DNA of 64,000 nt from NCBI GenBank assembly GCA_963828715.1, contig CAWHFX010000002.1:372001-436000 (forward strand), read 5' to 3'. The notes under the pieces were generated by a model, which was given only the letters and a program-made list of their open reading frames with translations, searched no databases and had not been told where the DNA came from. Positions 1 through 10,187 of the stretch are shown here, piece after piece; position 1 is the stretch's first letter; the number at the start of each line of letters is the position of its first letter. A program made the translations under genes and the position numbers. The DNA is from JAQGMV01 sp963828715 (GTDB taxonomy: Bacteria > Pseudomonadota > Gammaproteobacteria > Burkholderiales > SG8-41).

Positions 1-1
1 G

Positions 2-1176
2 CTCGGCCCGGCTTACACGTGGTCCACCGAGGTCTATGCCACGGGACCGATCAGGAACGAAGTGCTCGAAGGCGACCTCGTAATCCGAGGCACGGGCGAT
101 CCGAAGCTCACGCTCGAGAGCTTCTGGCTTCTTCTCCGCAATTTGCGCGCACGCGGCGTGCGCGACATTCACGGCGATCTCATTCTCGATCGCACGCTAC
201 TTCGCCGCAGGCGACTTCGATCCGTCACGTTTCGACGGCGATCCGCTGCGGCCTTACAACACGGGGCCTGATGCGCTGCTCGTCAACTTCAAAGCGATCA
301 CGGTGCAGTTCGTGCCGGAGCTCGAAGGGCAGGCCGTGCGTCTGATCTCCGAACCCACGCTCGCTCCGCTGCAGGTCGTGAATGCCGTATCGCTCACCGA
401 CGGGTCGTGCGGCGACTGGGTTTCGCGTCTCAAGTTCGACGCGCAGGGTACCGCGGACGCGACGCGCCTCAGCATCAGCGGACCGTACGCACGCGATTGC
501 GGGGAGCGCGCCCGCAGCTTCAGCGTGCTGGATCACCGCGCCTACGTCGGCGCGCTGTTCGCGCACCTGTGGAAAGAACTGGGCGGCAGCCTCGGCGGAA
601 GCGTGCGCGACGGCCGTGTTCCCGCCGGCTGCGCGTCTGGTCCTGAGCGCGACGTCGCCGCAGCTGTCCGAAGTCGTGCGCGACATCAACAAGTACAGCA
701 ACAACGTGATGGCGCGCCAGGTTTTCCTCACGCTCGGAACGCTCGACGGTGCGCCGGGCACGATGGACAAGGCTCGCGCCGTGATCCGGCGCTGGCTCGA
801 CACGAAGAACCTGCCCATGCCCGAGCTTGCGATGGAGAACGGCTCCGGCCTGTCGCGCATCGAGCGCATCAGCGCGCGGAGCATGGGCGAAATGCTGCTC
901 GCCGCATTTCGCAGCGCAGTGATGCCGGAACTGATCGCTTCTTTGCCCGTCGTGGCCGTCGACGGAACGATGCGCAAGCGTCTCGCGCAGGCGCAGGTGG
1001 CAGGCCAGGCGCACATCAAGGGCGGCACGCTCACGGGCGTGCGCGCGATCGCAGGCTATGTGCTCGACGCGCACGGTCGCCGCATGGTCGTTGTGTTCAT
1101 CGTGAACCACGCCAACGCACCCAACGCGCTGGCAGCGCAGGACGCGCTGCTGCGGTGGGTTTTCGAACGGCCGTAG
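2..1176 (+). CDS. dacB: D-alanyl-D-alanine carboxypeptidase/endopeptidase (PBP4 family), 5' truncated, two frameshifts
   Basis: Periplasmic peptidase S13 enzyme that trims and cleaves peptidoglycan cross-links. The window opens inside the gene, so the signal peptide and SxxK serine motif lie upstream. PBP4-like sequence runs in frame 2 to about base 197, in frame 3 to about base 630 and in frame 1 to the TAG at 1174-1176. Each break is repaired by one base, so they look like sequence errors. The last part holds the SxN region (DINKYSNNVMARQ) and the KTG-like box in the form KGGTL, where most relatives have KTGTL or KTGSL. It converges on ubiD with no base between the two stop codons. Family assignment is firm; whether the breaks are biological is open. 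Confidence 0.88.
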
Positions 1177-2640
1177 CTAAAGCCCCAGCTCTTTCCAGAT
1201 CGCATCCACGCGCGCTTTCACGTCGTCGCTCATCGCGATGGGGGTGCCCCAGCGCCGATCGGTTTCCTGCGGCCACTTGTTCGTCGCGTCGATGCCCATC
1301 TTGGATCCGAGCCCCGCGACCGGGCTCGCGAAATCCAGGTAGTCGATCGGCGTTGCGTCGGCAATCAGCGTGTCACGTCGAGGGTCGACGCGAGTGGTGA
1401 GCGCCCAGATCACCTCCTTCCAGTCGCGTACGTTCACGTCGTCGTCGGTCACGATGATGAACTTCGTGTACATGAACTGCCGCAGGAAGCTCCAGACGCC
1501 GAACATGACGCGCTTGGCATGCCCCGGGTACTGCTTCTTCATGCTGACGCAGGCGAGCCGGTACGAACAACCTTCGGGCGGCAGATAGAAGTCGACGATC
1601 TCGGGAAACTGCTTCGCGAGCAGCGGCACGAACACTTCGTTCAGCGCCATGCCCAGGACGGCGGGCTCGTCCGGCGGCTTGCCGGTGTAGGTCGAGTGGT
1701 AGATCGGATCGCGGCGCATCGTCATACGCTCGACGGTGAAGACGGGAAACCGCTCCTGTTCGTTGTAGTAGCCCGTGTGGTCGCCGAACGGGCCCTCGGC
1801 GGCAGTTTCTCCGGGGGCGATGAAACCCTCCAGCACGATCTCCGAGGTCGCGGGCACAAACAGATCGTGTAGCCGGCACTTCGCGATCTCGGTTTTGGAG
1901 CCGCGCAGGAGGCCCGCGAATTGATATTCGCTCAGCGTGTCCGGCACCGGCGTCACGGCGCCGAGCATCGTTGCAGGGTCGGCACCCAGCGCAACCGCTA
2001 CGGGAAACCGTTCATGTGGATGCGCGAGCGTGTGGTCGCGAAAATCGAGCGCGCCGCCGCGATGCGCCAGCCAGCGCATGATCACCTTGTTGCGGCCGAT
2101 CACCTGCTGGCGATAAATCCCGAGGTTCTGGCGCTTCTTGTGCGGCCCGCGCGTCACCGTGAGCCCCCACGTAATCAGCGGTCCGGCATCACCCGGCCAG
2201 CACGTCTGAATGGGCAAGGCGCCGAGATCGACCGCAGCGCCTTCCCGTTCGACTTCCTGACACGGCGCATCGCGCACCGTCCGCGGCTCCATCGTGAGCA
2301 CCTGCTTCAGCAACGGAAGCTTCTCCCATGCGTCACGCAGACCCTTCGGCGGCTCGGGCTCCTTGAGATAGGCGAGCAAGTGACCCAGCTCGCGCAACGC
2401 GTCCACCGAGTCGCGCCCCATACCCATTGCCACGCGCCGCGGCGTGCCGAAGAGGTTGGCGAGAACCGGGATCGAATGGCCTTTCGGCTTCTCGAACAGA
2501 AGCGCCGGACCTTCTGCTTTCAGAACCCGGTCCGAGATCTCGGTGATTTCGAGGCGCGGATCGACCTCGACCCCAATGCGTTTCAGCTCGCCCAGCCGCT
2601 CGAGCTCGCCGATGAAGCCGCGCAGGTCGGGGTACTTCAA
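1177..2640 (-). CDS. ubiD: 4-hydroxy-3-polyprenylbenzoate decarboxylase UbiD
   Basis: Prenylated-FMN-dependent decarboxylase of ubiquinone synthesis, acting on the product of UbiA. The reading frame is open further upstream, but similarity starts at KYPDLRGFIGELERLGELKR. The likely start is the TTG at 2640, which overlaps the ubiA stop as TTGA and gives 487 residues, close to the usual UbiD length of about 490-500. Conserved stretches include GPLITWGLTVTRG, the GDHTGYYNE segment, PIYHSTYTGKPPDEP and, near the end, GSKMGIDATNKWP. It is the last gene of recG-ubiC-ubiA-ubiD and needs the UbiX flavin prenyltransferase, which is not in this window. Confidence 0.95.
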   Translation of the reverse strand: MKYPDLRGFIGELERLGELKRIGVEVDPRLEITEISDRVLKAEGPALLFEKPKGHSIPVLANLFGTPRRVAMGMGRDSVDALRELGHLLAYLKEPEPPKGLRDAWEKLPLLKQVLTMEPRTVRDAPCQEVEREGAAVDLGALPIQTCWPGDAGPLITWGLTVTRGPHKKRQNLGIYRQQVIGRNKVIMRWLAHRGGALDFRDHTLAHPHERFPVAVALGADPATMLGAVTPVPDTLSEYQFAGLLRGSKTEIAKCRLHDLFVPATSEIVLEGFIAPGETAAEGPFGDHTGYYNEQERFPVFTVERMTMRRDPIYHSTYTGKPPDEPAVLGMALNEVFVPLLAKQFPEIVDFYLPPEGCSYRLACVSMKKQYPGHAKRVMFGVWSFLRQFMYTKFIIVTDDDVNVRDWKEVIWALTTRVDPRRDTLIADATPIDYLDFASPVAGLGSKMGIDATNKWPQETDRRWGTPIAMSDDVKARVDAIWKELGL

Positions 2641-3515
2641 CGAGCGGGCCGCACGCGGAAGTAAAGATCGGCCGCGAGCCCGAGGAAGATCACGCAGCCC
2701 ACCCAGTTGTTGTTGAGGAATGCCTTGAAGCACCGCTCGCGGTCGCGTGTGCGGATCAGGCGATATTGATACAACACGAGCGCGACAGCGATCAGCAATC
2801 CGACGTAGTACAGAACGCCGAGGAGCTGCCACCAGCCGATCGCCGCCATCGTCATGAGAAAGATCGCATGGCTCGCCATCACGGCAGGCACATCGTAGCG
2901 GCCGAGCAGAATCGCGGAGGACTTCAACCCGATTCGTCTGTCGTCTTCACGATCGACCATCGCATATTCGGTGTCGTAGGCAATGGCCCAGAACATGTTC
3001 GCGATCATGAGGAGCCACGCGACCGGCACGAGCCTGCCGTACTGTGCGGCATACGCCATCGGTATGGAGAAGCCGAACGCAATCCCGAGCCACGCCTGCG
3101 GAAACGAAAACCCGCGTTTCAGAAACGGGTAGATCACGGTCAGACCGAGCGCCACGAAAGCGAGCATGATCGTGAGCCGGTTGAGCTGGAGAACCAGCCC
3201 GAACGCCGTGAGGAACAGCAGCGCCGCGAGACTCAGCGCCTCCCATGGCGCGATGAGCCTGGCCGCAAGCGGCCGCGTACGCGTGCGTTCGACATAAGGA
3301 TCGAACTCGCGGTCAGCAAAATCGTTCACGATGCAGCCGGCCGAACGCACGAGCAGCGTCCCAGTGACGAAGATCATCAGGATAACGAAGTCGGGCACAC
3401 CGTATGCCGCGAACCACAAGCCCCACAGCGCCGGCCACAGGAGCAGCAGCGTCCCGATGGGCTTGTCGAGGCGCATCAGCCGCTCGTATGCGTTCAGGCG
3501 GTCGACCAGCGTCAC
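2637..3515 (-). CDS. ubiA: 4-hydroxybenzoate octaprenyltransferase UbiA
   Basis: Integral inner-membrane prenyltransferase that attaches the polyprenyl tail to 4-hydroxybenzoate. The 292-residue protein has about eight hydrophobic segments and both aspartate-rich motifs that bind the Mg-diphosphate: NDFADREFDPYVERTRTRP after the second segment and YDTEYAMVDREDD later. Start ATG at 3515 overlaps the ubiC stop by four bases (ATGA), and its stop overlaps the TTG start of ubiD, so ubiC, ubiA and ubiD are probably translated in a coupled way. Intact, with the expected family length. Confidence 0.96.
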   Translation of the reverse strand: MTLVDRLNAYERLMRLDKPIGTLLLLWPALWGLWFAAYGVPDFVILMIFVTGTLLVRSAGCIVNDFADREFDPYVERTRTRPLAARLIAPWEALSLAALLFLTAFGLVLQLNRLTIMLAFVALGLTVIYPFLKRGFSFPQAWLGIAFGFSIPMAYAAQYGRLVPVAWLLMIANMFWAIAYDTEYAMVDREDDRRIGLKSSAILLGRYDVPAVMASHAIFLMTMAAIGWWQLLGVLYYVGLLIAVALVLYQYRLIRTRDRERCFKAFLNNNWVGCVIFLGLAADLYFRVRPAR

Positions 3516-4048
3516 AGTGCGAGAATCTCCGGCAGAAAGACCTCGGTCACGAGTATAGGCGAATCATGCAGCCGGAAAAGAGAGCGACGCGCCCACACGA
3601 GGTCCGGCACTCGAACGACGTGCGTACGCATCCGCCTATGCAGTTCGTGATGCAGGCCGATTTTTCTCTGGCGCAACGGAAAGCGGCGTATGCGCGGATC
3701 GGCGAACAGAGCCGCGCCGAGCGGGCGGCTTCCCAGCCGTGCCACGCTGCGCCACGGTCCGTTCAGATCCTGCGGACGAAGCACCGTATGCGCGAACACG
3801 ACGGGTGTCTCGCCGCAGCACAGTAATACGTCACGCACCAGTACCCGCGCCTGACCGCCGTCCGCGAAGACAAACCGCTCGTCCAGGTCAGGGCGACGCA
3901 ATCCCTGGAACACCACCTCGACCCACACGCCGGGGTAACGGGCAGCGATGCGGGCGGTCAGGGATCCGCGATCCGTAAGCCAGGGACGATAAGGGCCGGC
4001 GGCAGTCGGCGCACGCTGCCAGTCGGTATCCGAAATGAGGGGTCTCAC
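3512..4048 (-). CDS. ubiC: chorismate--pyruvate lyase UbiC
   Basis: Cytosolic enzyme that removes pyruvate from chorismate to give 4-hydroxybenzoate, the first committed ubiquinone precursor. The open frame extends upstream into recG, but a GTG at 4048 overlaps the recG stop as GTGA and gives a 178-residue protein, the usual UbiC size. Typical features seen: WLTDRGSLTARI near the N-terminus, VLVRDVLLCCGETPVVFAHT in the middle and the C-terminal TEVFLPEIL. The protein is poorly conserved in general, so the call rests on these blocks plus its place directly before ubiA. Confidence 0.92.
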   Translation of the reverse strand: MRPLISDTDWQRAPTAAGPYRPWLTDRGSLTARIAARYPGVWVEVVFQGLRRPDLDERFVFADGGQARVLVRDVLLCCGETPVVFAHTVLRPQDLNGPWRSVARLGSRPLGAALFADPRIRRFPLRQRKIGLHHELHRRMRTHVVRVPDLVWARRSLFRLHDSPILVTEVFLPEILAL

Positions 4049-6301
4049 ACCTTCAGAAGCTCGTCCTTGCCATACATCCAGCGCGCCAGATGCGCCTTTG
4101 CCGCGGCAGAATCGTCTCGCAGCAGCGTCTCGGCGACCGCGCGCGCGGCGTCGAGCAGATCCGCGTCCGTCGTGAGGTCCGCGAACCGCAACATCGGCAC
4201 GCCACTCTGCCTCGCGCCCAGCATTTCGCCCGGACCGCGCAGATGCAAGTCGCGGCGTGCCACTTCGAAACCATCCCGATTCTCGTAGATGATCTTCAGG
4301 CGCTCGCGCGCAATCGGCGTCAGCGGATTCTGGTATAGAAGGATACACGTGCTGCTGGCGCTTCCGCGTCCCACCCGTCCGCGTAGTTGATGAAGCTGCG
4401 CGAGCCCCATTCGCTCGGCATGCTCGATCACCATCAGCGTGGCATTCGGCACGTCCACTCCTACTTCGATTACAGTCGTCGCAACGAGCAGATCGATCTC
4501 ACCGCGCCCGAATGCGCCCATGACTGCGGCCTTCTCGTCGCCCTTCAAACGTCCATGGACGAGCCCGACCTTGAGCTCCGGAAAATCGCTGCGCAATGTT
4601 TCGAATGTTTCGAGCGCCGTTTTCAGTTGCAACGCGTCCCGCTGTCGGTTGCTCTTTGCGATTGGGACCGATCGGCTGGTGCGTGCAGCGTCACCGGAAT
4701 CCGCAAGGTCCGGAGGACGCGTGCTGTCCGCGGCTGCGTCAGTATCTTCGATCAATGGGCAAACCCAGTAAGCCTGGCTTCCCGCCATACACGCATCGCG
4801 CACGCGGCTGATGACCTGCGCCCGTCGCGTATCCGCGATCAGCTTCGTTGTGATCGCAGTTCGCCCGGGCGGCAGCTCGTCGATTACCGACACGTCGAGA
4901 TCGGCGTAGTAGCTCATTGCGAGTGTACGGGGAATGGGGGTCGCGCTCATCATGAGCTGATGGGGCTGAGCGTTCCCGGTGTGCGCGCCCTTCATGCGCA
5001 ACGCAAGGCGCTGGTGAACGCCGAAACGATGCTGCTCGTCCACGACGGCAAGGCCGAGGTTGTGAAACCGCACCTCGTCCTGGAACAGCGCGTGTGTGCC
5101 GACCGCAATTCGTGTTGCGCCGGCGGCAACGGCCTCCAGCGCCGATTCGCGGTTGGACTTTTTCTGTCCGCCGCCGAACCATGCCACGCTCACGCCCAGC
5201 GGCTCGAGCCAGCCGGAGAACTTGCGGTAGTGCTGCTCAGCGAGAATCTCCGTGGGCGCCATCACCGCGACCTGCGCGTCGTTCTCCACCGCCTGCAGCG
5301 CGGCGAGCGCGGCGACGATGGTCTTCCCGCTTCCGACGTCGCCCTGCAACAGTCGCTGCATCGGATAGGGCTGTGCGAGATCCTGTTCGATCTGGGCCAG
5401 CACCTTGCGTTGTGCCTGCGTGAGGGAAAACGGGATCGTCGCCAGTAAACGTCTGGTCAGCGTGTGGAGGGATTTCAGGTCCCGGTGCATCGGCCGCCTT
5501 GCGCCTGCGGTAATGCACACGCATGGAAAGCTGCTGCGCGAGGAGCTCGTCGAACTTCACGCGCCGCCACGCGGGATGCCGGCGTTCCTGCAGCGCCTGC
5601 TGCGAGACGTCGGGCGGCGGATTGTGCAGGAACAGGATCGCCTCCCTGAACGCCGGCAGTCTGAGTGACGCCAGCACTTCCGGAGGCAGCGTGTCGCTCA
5701 AATCGACGCTCGCGAGAGCATGCTCGATCAAACGACGCAGCAATTGCTGAGACAGGCCCGCGGTGGTCGGATAAACCGGCGTGAGCGATTCGGCTGTCGG
5801 CGCCTCGTCGCTGACGGTGCGATAACGCGGATGGACCATCTCCGAGCCGAAGAAACCCTGGCGCACCTCGCCGAATGCGCGCACGCACACGCCGGGCGCG
5901 AGCTGCTTCAACTGGCTTGGATAGAACCTGAAGAAGCGCAGCGTGAGTACACCGGTACCATCCTCGATATGGCAGACGAGCTGACGGCGCGGACGATATT
6001 TCACCGCGCATTCGACGACGCGACCCCCGACGAGCACGTGCTGTCCGGCCGGTGCTTCGTTGATCGGATAAAGCCGTGTTTCGTCGTCGTAGCGCAGCGG
6101 CAGGTGCAGCACCAGATCGAGCAGGCTTGAAACGCCGATGCGCGCGAGCTTCTCGAGGTTCGCCTCGTAAGCGTTCGGACGATCGGGCGTAATCGAGCTT
6201 CGGGGGGCTCGGCGGCCGGAGCTAGCGACGGTGCTCTTGCGCAGCTTCGTGCGTACGGAATCGGTTGCGGCCTGGCCGCGATCGGACGCCACTTTGCTCA
6301 C
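4045..6301 (-). CDS. recG: ATP-dependent DNA helicase RecG, one frameshift
   Basis: Branch-migrating helicase that remodels stalled replication forks and Holliday junctions. The N-terminal wedge domain (LVLHLPLRYDDETRLYPI) reads in one frame to about 5485. The helicase part continues in another frame with Walker A GDVGSGKT, the DEQHRFG box, and the TTVIEVGVDVPNA and QLRGRVGRG motifs. The shift lies in a GGGACC run and skipping one base repairs it. I chose the GTG at 6301; internal starts are possible. An insert of about 34 polar residues lies after the CPLIED motif (about 4636-4738). The stop overlaps the ubiC start. Transcribed divergently from the TPR gene, seven bases away. Confidence 0.92.
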
Positions 6302-6307
6302 GATGCT

Positions 6308-6691
6308 ATGATGAATCTGCCTTCGGAAACTTTCAATCAGCCTTCCACGCGGCCATCGATGGCGAGTGCCGTACTTGCGAATCTGCTGCACATGCTCGAC
6401 TCCGGCCGCGACTCGGCGCTGCTGCGTTTCAGCATCGGTAACGAATGTCTGAAGGAGGGTGACGCGGCAGCCGCGGTCGAACATCTGCGCGCTGCGCTCG
6501 AACTGGACCCCGGCTACTCGGCTGCATGGAAGCTCCTGGGGCGGGCCCTGGAACAGAACGGTGACTTGACCGCGGCGTTAAGTGCATATCGCGAGGGAAC
6601 TGCAGTAGCGGAGCGCAAGGGCGACAAACAGGCGGCGAAGGAGATGCAGGTGTTTGCAAAGCGAGTCGAGCGGAGGCTTGGAGAAGCGTAG
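6308..6691 (+). CDS. small tetratricopeptide-repeat protein
   Basis: A 127-residue soluble protein with two to three TPR units (LLRFSIGNECLKEGDAAAAV, then LDPGYSAAWKLLGRALEQNG and a partial third). Proteins of this size and pattern are common beside unrelated genes in betaproteobacteria; no specific partner is known to me. The alternative start at 6359 would give a protein beginning MASAVLANLLHMLDSGRD, which matches relatives better and would widen the very tight divergent spacing with recG. No signal peptide or membrane segment. The 177 bases after it hold no gene. Confidence 0.75.
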   Translation: MMNLPSETFNQPSTRPSMASAVLANLLHMLDSGRDSALLRFSIGNECLKEGDAAAAVEHLRAALELDPGYSAAWKLLGRALEQNGDLTAALSAYREGTAVAERKGDKQAAKEMQVFAKRVERRLGEA

Positions 6692-6868
6692 CAGCAAGTC
6701 TTTTTCCAGACTGCCGCGCCGACGCCGCTGGACAGTTCCGTTTTGCACCGCCTCCGGGCTCGCGATCTCGGACGTTGGTTCTGAATGGCGCCGAAATGGT
6801 TCCTTCGCGGAGACTCTCCGCTGTTCCACAGCACCGCTCACCGTAAAGGGCTGGTGCTGTCAATCGAG

Positions 6869-8033
6869 CTAGCTCGGCAACTCCAGCACGTACTTCGAAA
6901 TGATGTTTCTCTGAACTTCGCTCGACCCACCGTAGATGGTCGACGGTCGCGCGTAATAGAACGGTCCGAGAAAATCGATTTCGACTCCTGCAATGTCGTG
7001 TGCGCCTTCGAGCACGGCGTCTTCTGCACCCGTCTCCACCAGCAGATCGGTCAGGCGCTGCCACGCCTCCATCGCCCAGATCTTGAGTGACGACACATCG
7101 TGTCCGAGCGGCTCGCCTCGTTTCACCTGCTCGACATACCGCGAGTAAAGCGACGCGAGGTCTTCCAGATCCAGCTTGAGCGTGGTGAAGCGATCGACGA
7201 AGCCGGCGTCGTTCATCAGACCCTTGACGCGCGCGAGCATCTCCAGGCGCCGCAATGCGTACTGCGGCCGGCGCGGACTGCCGATGTTCAGGCGCTCGAA
7301 GCCGAGCAGCGCCTTCGCAATCGTCCAGCCTTCGTTCAACCTGCCGACCAGTGAATCGACAGGCACGCGAACGTTGTCGAAGAACACCTCACAGAATTCT
7401 TCGTGACCGGCGATGTTGCGGATCGGCCGGATGGTGATGCCGGGCGTCTTCAGGTCAATAAGGAGGAAGCTGATTCCCTTCTGCTTCTTCGCCTCGCGAT
7501 CGGTGCGAACGAGCAGGTAGATGTGCGTGGATTCGTGCGCAAACGATGTCCAGATCTTCTGCCCGTTGACGACGAAGTGACCGTCTTCGAGAACGGCCGC
7601 CGTTTGCAGGTTCGCGAGATCGGAGCCGGCGTTCGGCTCGGAATAGCCCTGACACCAGATGATCTCGCCCGACAGCGTGCCGGGCAGATACGCGTCCTTC
7701 TGCGCCTGCGTGCCATACTTCATAAGAATGGGGCCGACCTGCGTGATGCCCTGGTCGGCTGCACGAGCGACACCATAACGCTCCAGCTCTTCCAGATAGA
7801 TGACCATCTTGCCGGCGTCGAGTCCCATGCCGCCCGAATTCGCGCGGCCAGTTGGGCGCGATCCAGCCTTTCTCGTAGAGCGTGCGCCACCACGGGCGGA
7901 TCTCCGACATCCGCACACGCCGCTGGAGATAGCGGAGCTGCTGCGGATATTGCGCTTCGATGAAGCCACGGACAGTCTGTCGGAAAGCCTCGTCGGTCAG
8001 GCCGTTATAGTCAGCGCTTGCTCGTTCGTTCAT
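6869..8033 (-). CDS. acyl-CoA dehydrogenase, catalytic-type subunit, one frameshift
   Basis: FAD-dependent flavoprotein that introduces a double bond into an acyl-CoA and passes electrons to ETF. The N-terminus (NGLTDEAFRQTVRGFIEAQ) is in one frame and the rest in another, with the shift near 7840 at NWPREFGGMGLDAGKM. Recognised blocks: WCQGYSEPNAGSDLANLQT (FAD and substrate binding), NGQKIWTSFAH, and the C-terminal STIYGGSSEVQRNIISKYVL. In medium-chain enzymes this last motif is YEGT with the catalytic glutamate; here the position is Gly. ATG at 8033 overlaps the stop of the upstream dehydrogenase (ATGA). Substrate unknown. Confidence 0.88.
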
Positions 8034-9161
8034 GTCGAGGCCTCGCTTCTCAACGTAAGCTGCGCATACCGGCGGCGATGCTGTGCGGCATTGCCCAGCC
8101 ACGCCGCAAGCACCAGCGCCCGCTTGAGATACAGCCCTGCGTCGTATTCGTCGGTGAAACCGATCGCGCCGTGAATCTGGATCGCCTCCCGCGCGATGCG
8201 CAGTCCCGCTTCCGAGCAACGCGCCTTGATGCGGCTTGCGATTGCGCTGCGTGCCTCCGGCGCCGGCGCATCGTCCAGTTCCCTCAACCCGTCTTCTAGC
8301 ACCGCGGAAGCGAGTTGCTGCTGCAGGTAAAGATCCACCGCGCGATGCTGCAGCGCCTGGAAGCTGCCGATGGGGCGGCCGAACTGCACACGCGTTTTCA
8401 TGTACTCGACGCTCATGTCGAGCGCGCGTGACATGACGCCGTAGAGCTCCGCGCCGGCGATCGCGGTCGCATGATCCAGGGCCGCTTCCAGCGCCATACC
8501 GGCTGACTGACCGGTCGCCGCAATGCGCTCACGTGCAGCGACTGCGTCCTCGAGGCGAAGCGTGCCGAAATGGCGTCCATCCGCAACGGGTTCGAGATCA
8601 AGTGTGACGCCCGGCGTGCTACGGTCGACGCATGCAAGGACAAGCCCGGCGTCCGACTTCGCCGCGACCACAAACACGTCCGCCCCAGCGGCACCGCACA
8701 TGTAGCGCTTGGTTCCATTCAGGCGATATCCGCCTTCGAATGGAACTGCAGTGGTGTCGATCTGCGCCGTGTCGAGTCTGCCGGACCGTTCCTGCCACGC
8801 GAGCGCGAGCATGAGCTCGCCGCGTGCAAACGCCGGCAGCAACTTCTGCTTCAGCACTTCGTTTTGGGAGCGGGCGAGCGCATCGCAGGCGAGAACGGCC
8901 GCCGCGGTGAACGGCTCTGGCATGAGCGCGCGTCCGACGCCTTCCGCGATGATGGCGGCGTCGGCGAGACCGAGACCGGCGCCGCCGTAGACTTCCGGGA
9001 CTGCGAATGCCGACCCAGCCCAGCTCAGCCATGCGCTGCCAGACAGCACGGTCGTATTCGGCCGGGCTGCGGCGCAGCGCCCGCACGCGCGCGATATCCG
9101 TGCCGCGGGCAACGAAATCGTCGACGCTTTCTCGCAGCAGCTGTGCGTGTTCCGATGCCAT
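8030..9161 (-). CDS. acyl-CoA dehydrogenase, second subunit, one frameshift
   Basis: Second member of the acyl-CoA dehydrogenase superfamily, about 377 residues after repair. It starts MASEHAQLLRESVDDFVARG; the frame changes near 9009 (WVGI to AVPEVYGGAGLGLADAA), where one extra base explains the break. The middle has LALAWQERSGRLD in place of the usual YSEPNAGSD-type block and the C-terminal half has FGRPIGSFQALQHRAVDLYL and IHGAIGFTDEYDAGLYLKRA. It lacks the IYGGSSEVQ end motif of its neighbour. The four-base overlap and complementary losses suggest that the two form one heteromeric enzyme, as in the paired FadE enzymes of sterol and CoA-ester breakdown; that is inference. Confidence 0.86.
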
Positions 9162-9216
9162 GTTGCGGAGCGTGGCATCAAAAAACGTCCGCGTCCAGCG
9201 CGTGGGGGATGACGGG

Positions 9217-10176
9217 TCAGCGCTGCCGGAGCCGCTTTTCTATGAGCGCACGCGTGTCACGTACAGTATCGGCATACGGGCCGTCGGTCACCGGCGCACG
9301 CCTGATCACCTCCAGCGCCTCTTTGTTGCGTCCGAGGTCCGAGAGTGTCTGTGCGAGATTGTTGATGACGGGCACGGCATCGGGGTGATGCGCGAGTGCC
9401 TGACTGAGCACTGTCGCGGTCTCTTTCAGATTCCCCAGTGCATAGTACGCATTGGCAAGTCCGACGCTCGCGCCGAGTTCGTCGGGCCAGCGTTCGAGGT
9501 AACGACTGTACGCCGTTACCGATGCGTGTGGATCACCGGCACGCTCGAATGCGACGAGCGCCTCCAGATAACGTTTGCGATCCGCGGTTGCGGGCATGCG
9601 ATCCGGCGGCACGACGACCATGGCCCAGTAACCGCTGTCCCGCCACGTGAACTCGAACAGCGCGAGCGGCATCCACCAGTTCGGCCACTCGCCCGACCGC
9701 AGCGTGATACTCCCTATGTGTGCGTTATATGCGACGACTGTCGCGTAATGCCAGAGCTCGAGCGGTCCCGCTCCATAGTTCTGCAGAACGACGACGGGCG
9801 TGCCGTCGGCAACCTCACGCAGCAGGTCGTCGAAGCGTGGCGCAAGCGCATACGAGATCATGCCGTAGCGCCGAGGCGCCGCGAGCATCTCCGCCTGCAG
9901 GCTGCCTTTGCGCTCGGGAATGTAGACTTTGTCGACGAGGTCGTCGGCCGTGACGGGCACATGGAAATACGCGAGCGCCGTCGCGAGCGCAGCCGGGCCG
10001 CACTGATACTCGTGCTGCGGAAAAAAGGGCGCGTTGATGAGCTCGACCTTTTCCGGCACGTCGCGCGGCCATTTGTCTCGCAACTCGACCGTCTGCGGCA
10101 CGAGCGCGACACAGCCCTGCAGGAGCACGCACAAAAAAACGCCCGCTACAGGGCGGGCGTTCGGTATGCGCGGCAT
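9217..10176 (-). CDS. PA2778-like lipoprotein: C39-type cysteine peptidase domain plus TPR
   Basis: Predicted exported lipoprotein of 319 residues. The signal region ends in the lipobox LQGC. A papain-like C39 (bacteriocin-processing type) domain follows, with the catalytic Cys in QCGPAALATALAYF and the His in ELWHYATVVAY. The C-terminal third carries TPR-like repeats (ASVGLANAYYALGNLKETAT and VINNLAQTLSDLGRNKEALE). It lies just downstream of the PA2779-like membrane protein, the same pairing as PA2779/PA2778 in Pseudomonas. Substrate and role are not known to me. An intrinsic terminator falls inside the signal-peptide codons. Start ATG at 10176 was chosen because it gives a complete lipoprotein signal; upstream codons overlap the neighbour. 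Confidence 0.82.
   Translation of the reverse strand: MPRIPNARPVAGVFLCVLLQGCVALVPQTVELRDKWPRDVPEKVELINAPFFPQHEYQCGPAALATALAYFHVPVTADDLVDKVYIPERKGSLQAEMLAAPRRYGMISYALAPRFDDLLREVADGTPVVVLQNYGAGPLELWHYATVVAYNAHIGSITLRSGEWPNWWMPLALFEFTWRDSGYWAMVVVPPDRMPATADRKRYLEALVAFERAGDPHASVTAYSRYLERWPDELGASVGLANAYYALGNLKETATVLSQALAHHPDAVPVINNLAQTLSDLGRNKEALEVIRRAPVTDGPYADTVRDTRALIEKRLRQR
10133..10161 (-). terminator. intrinsic terminator inside the 5' end of the PA2778-like gene
   Basis: On the minus strand a nine-base-pair GC-rich stem (AACGCCCGC with GCGGGCGTT, six-base loop) is followed directly by seven T. It lies 27 bases beyond the stop of the PA2779-like gene and covers about codons 6-15 of the PA2778-like gene. 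It should reduce transcription into the second gene unless read through or prevented. Confidence 0.8.
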
Positions 10177-10187
10177 ACGCCGCGCAC

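Noticed and set aside
303..1400. Long plus-strand frame continuing past dacB into ubiD
   Set aside because: Only its first third is dacB; the rest is out-of-frame shadow after the second frameshift.
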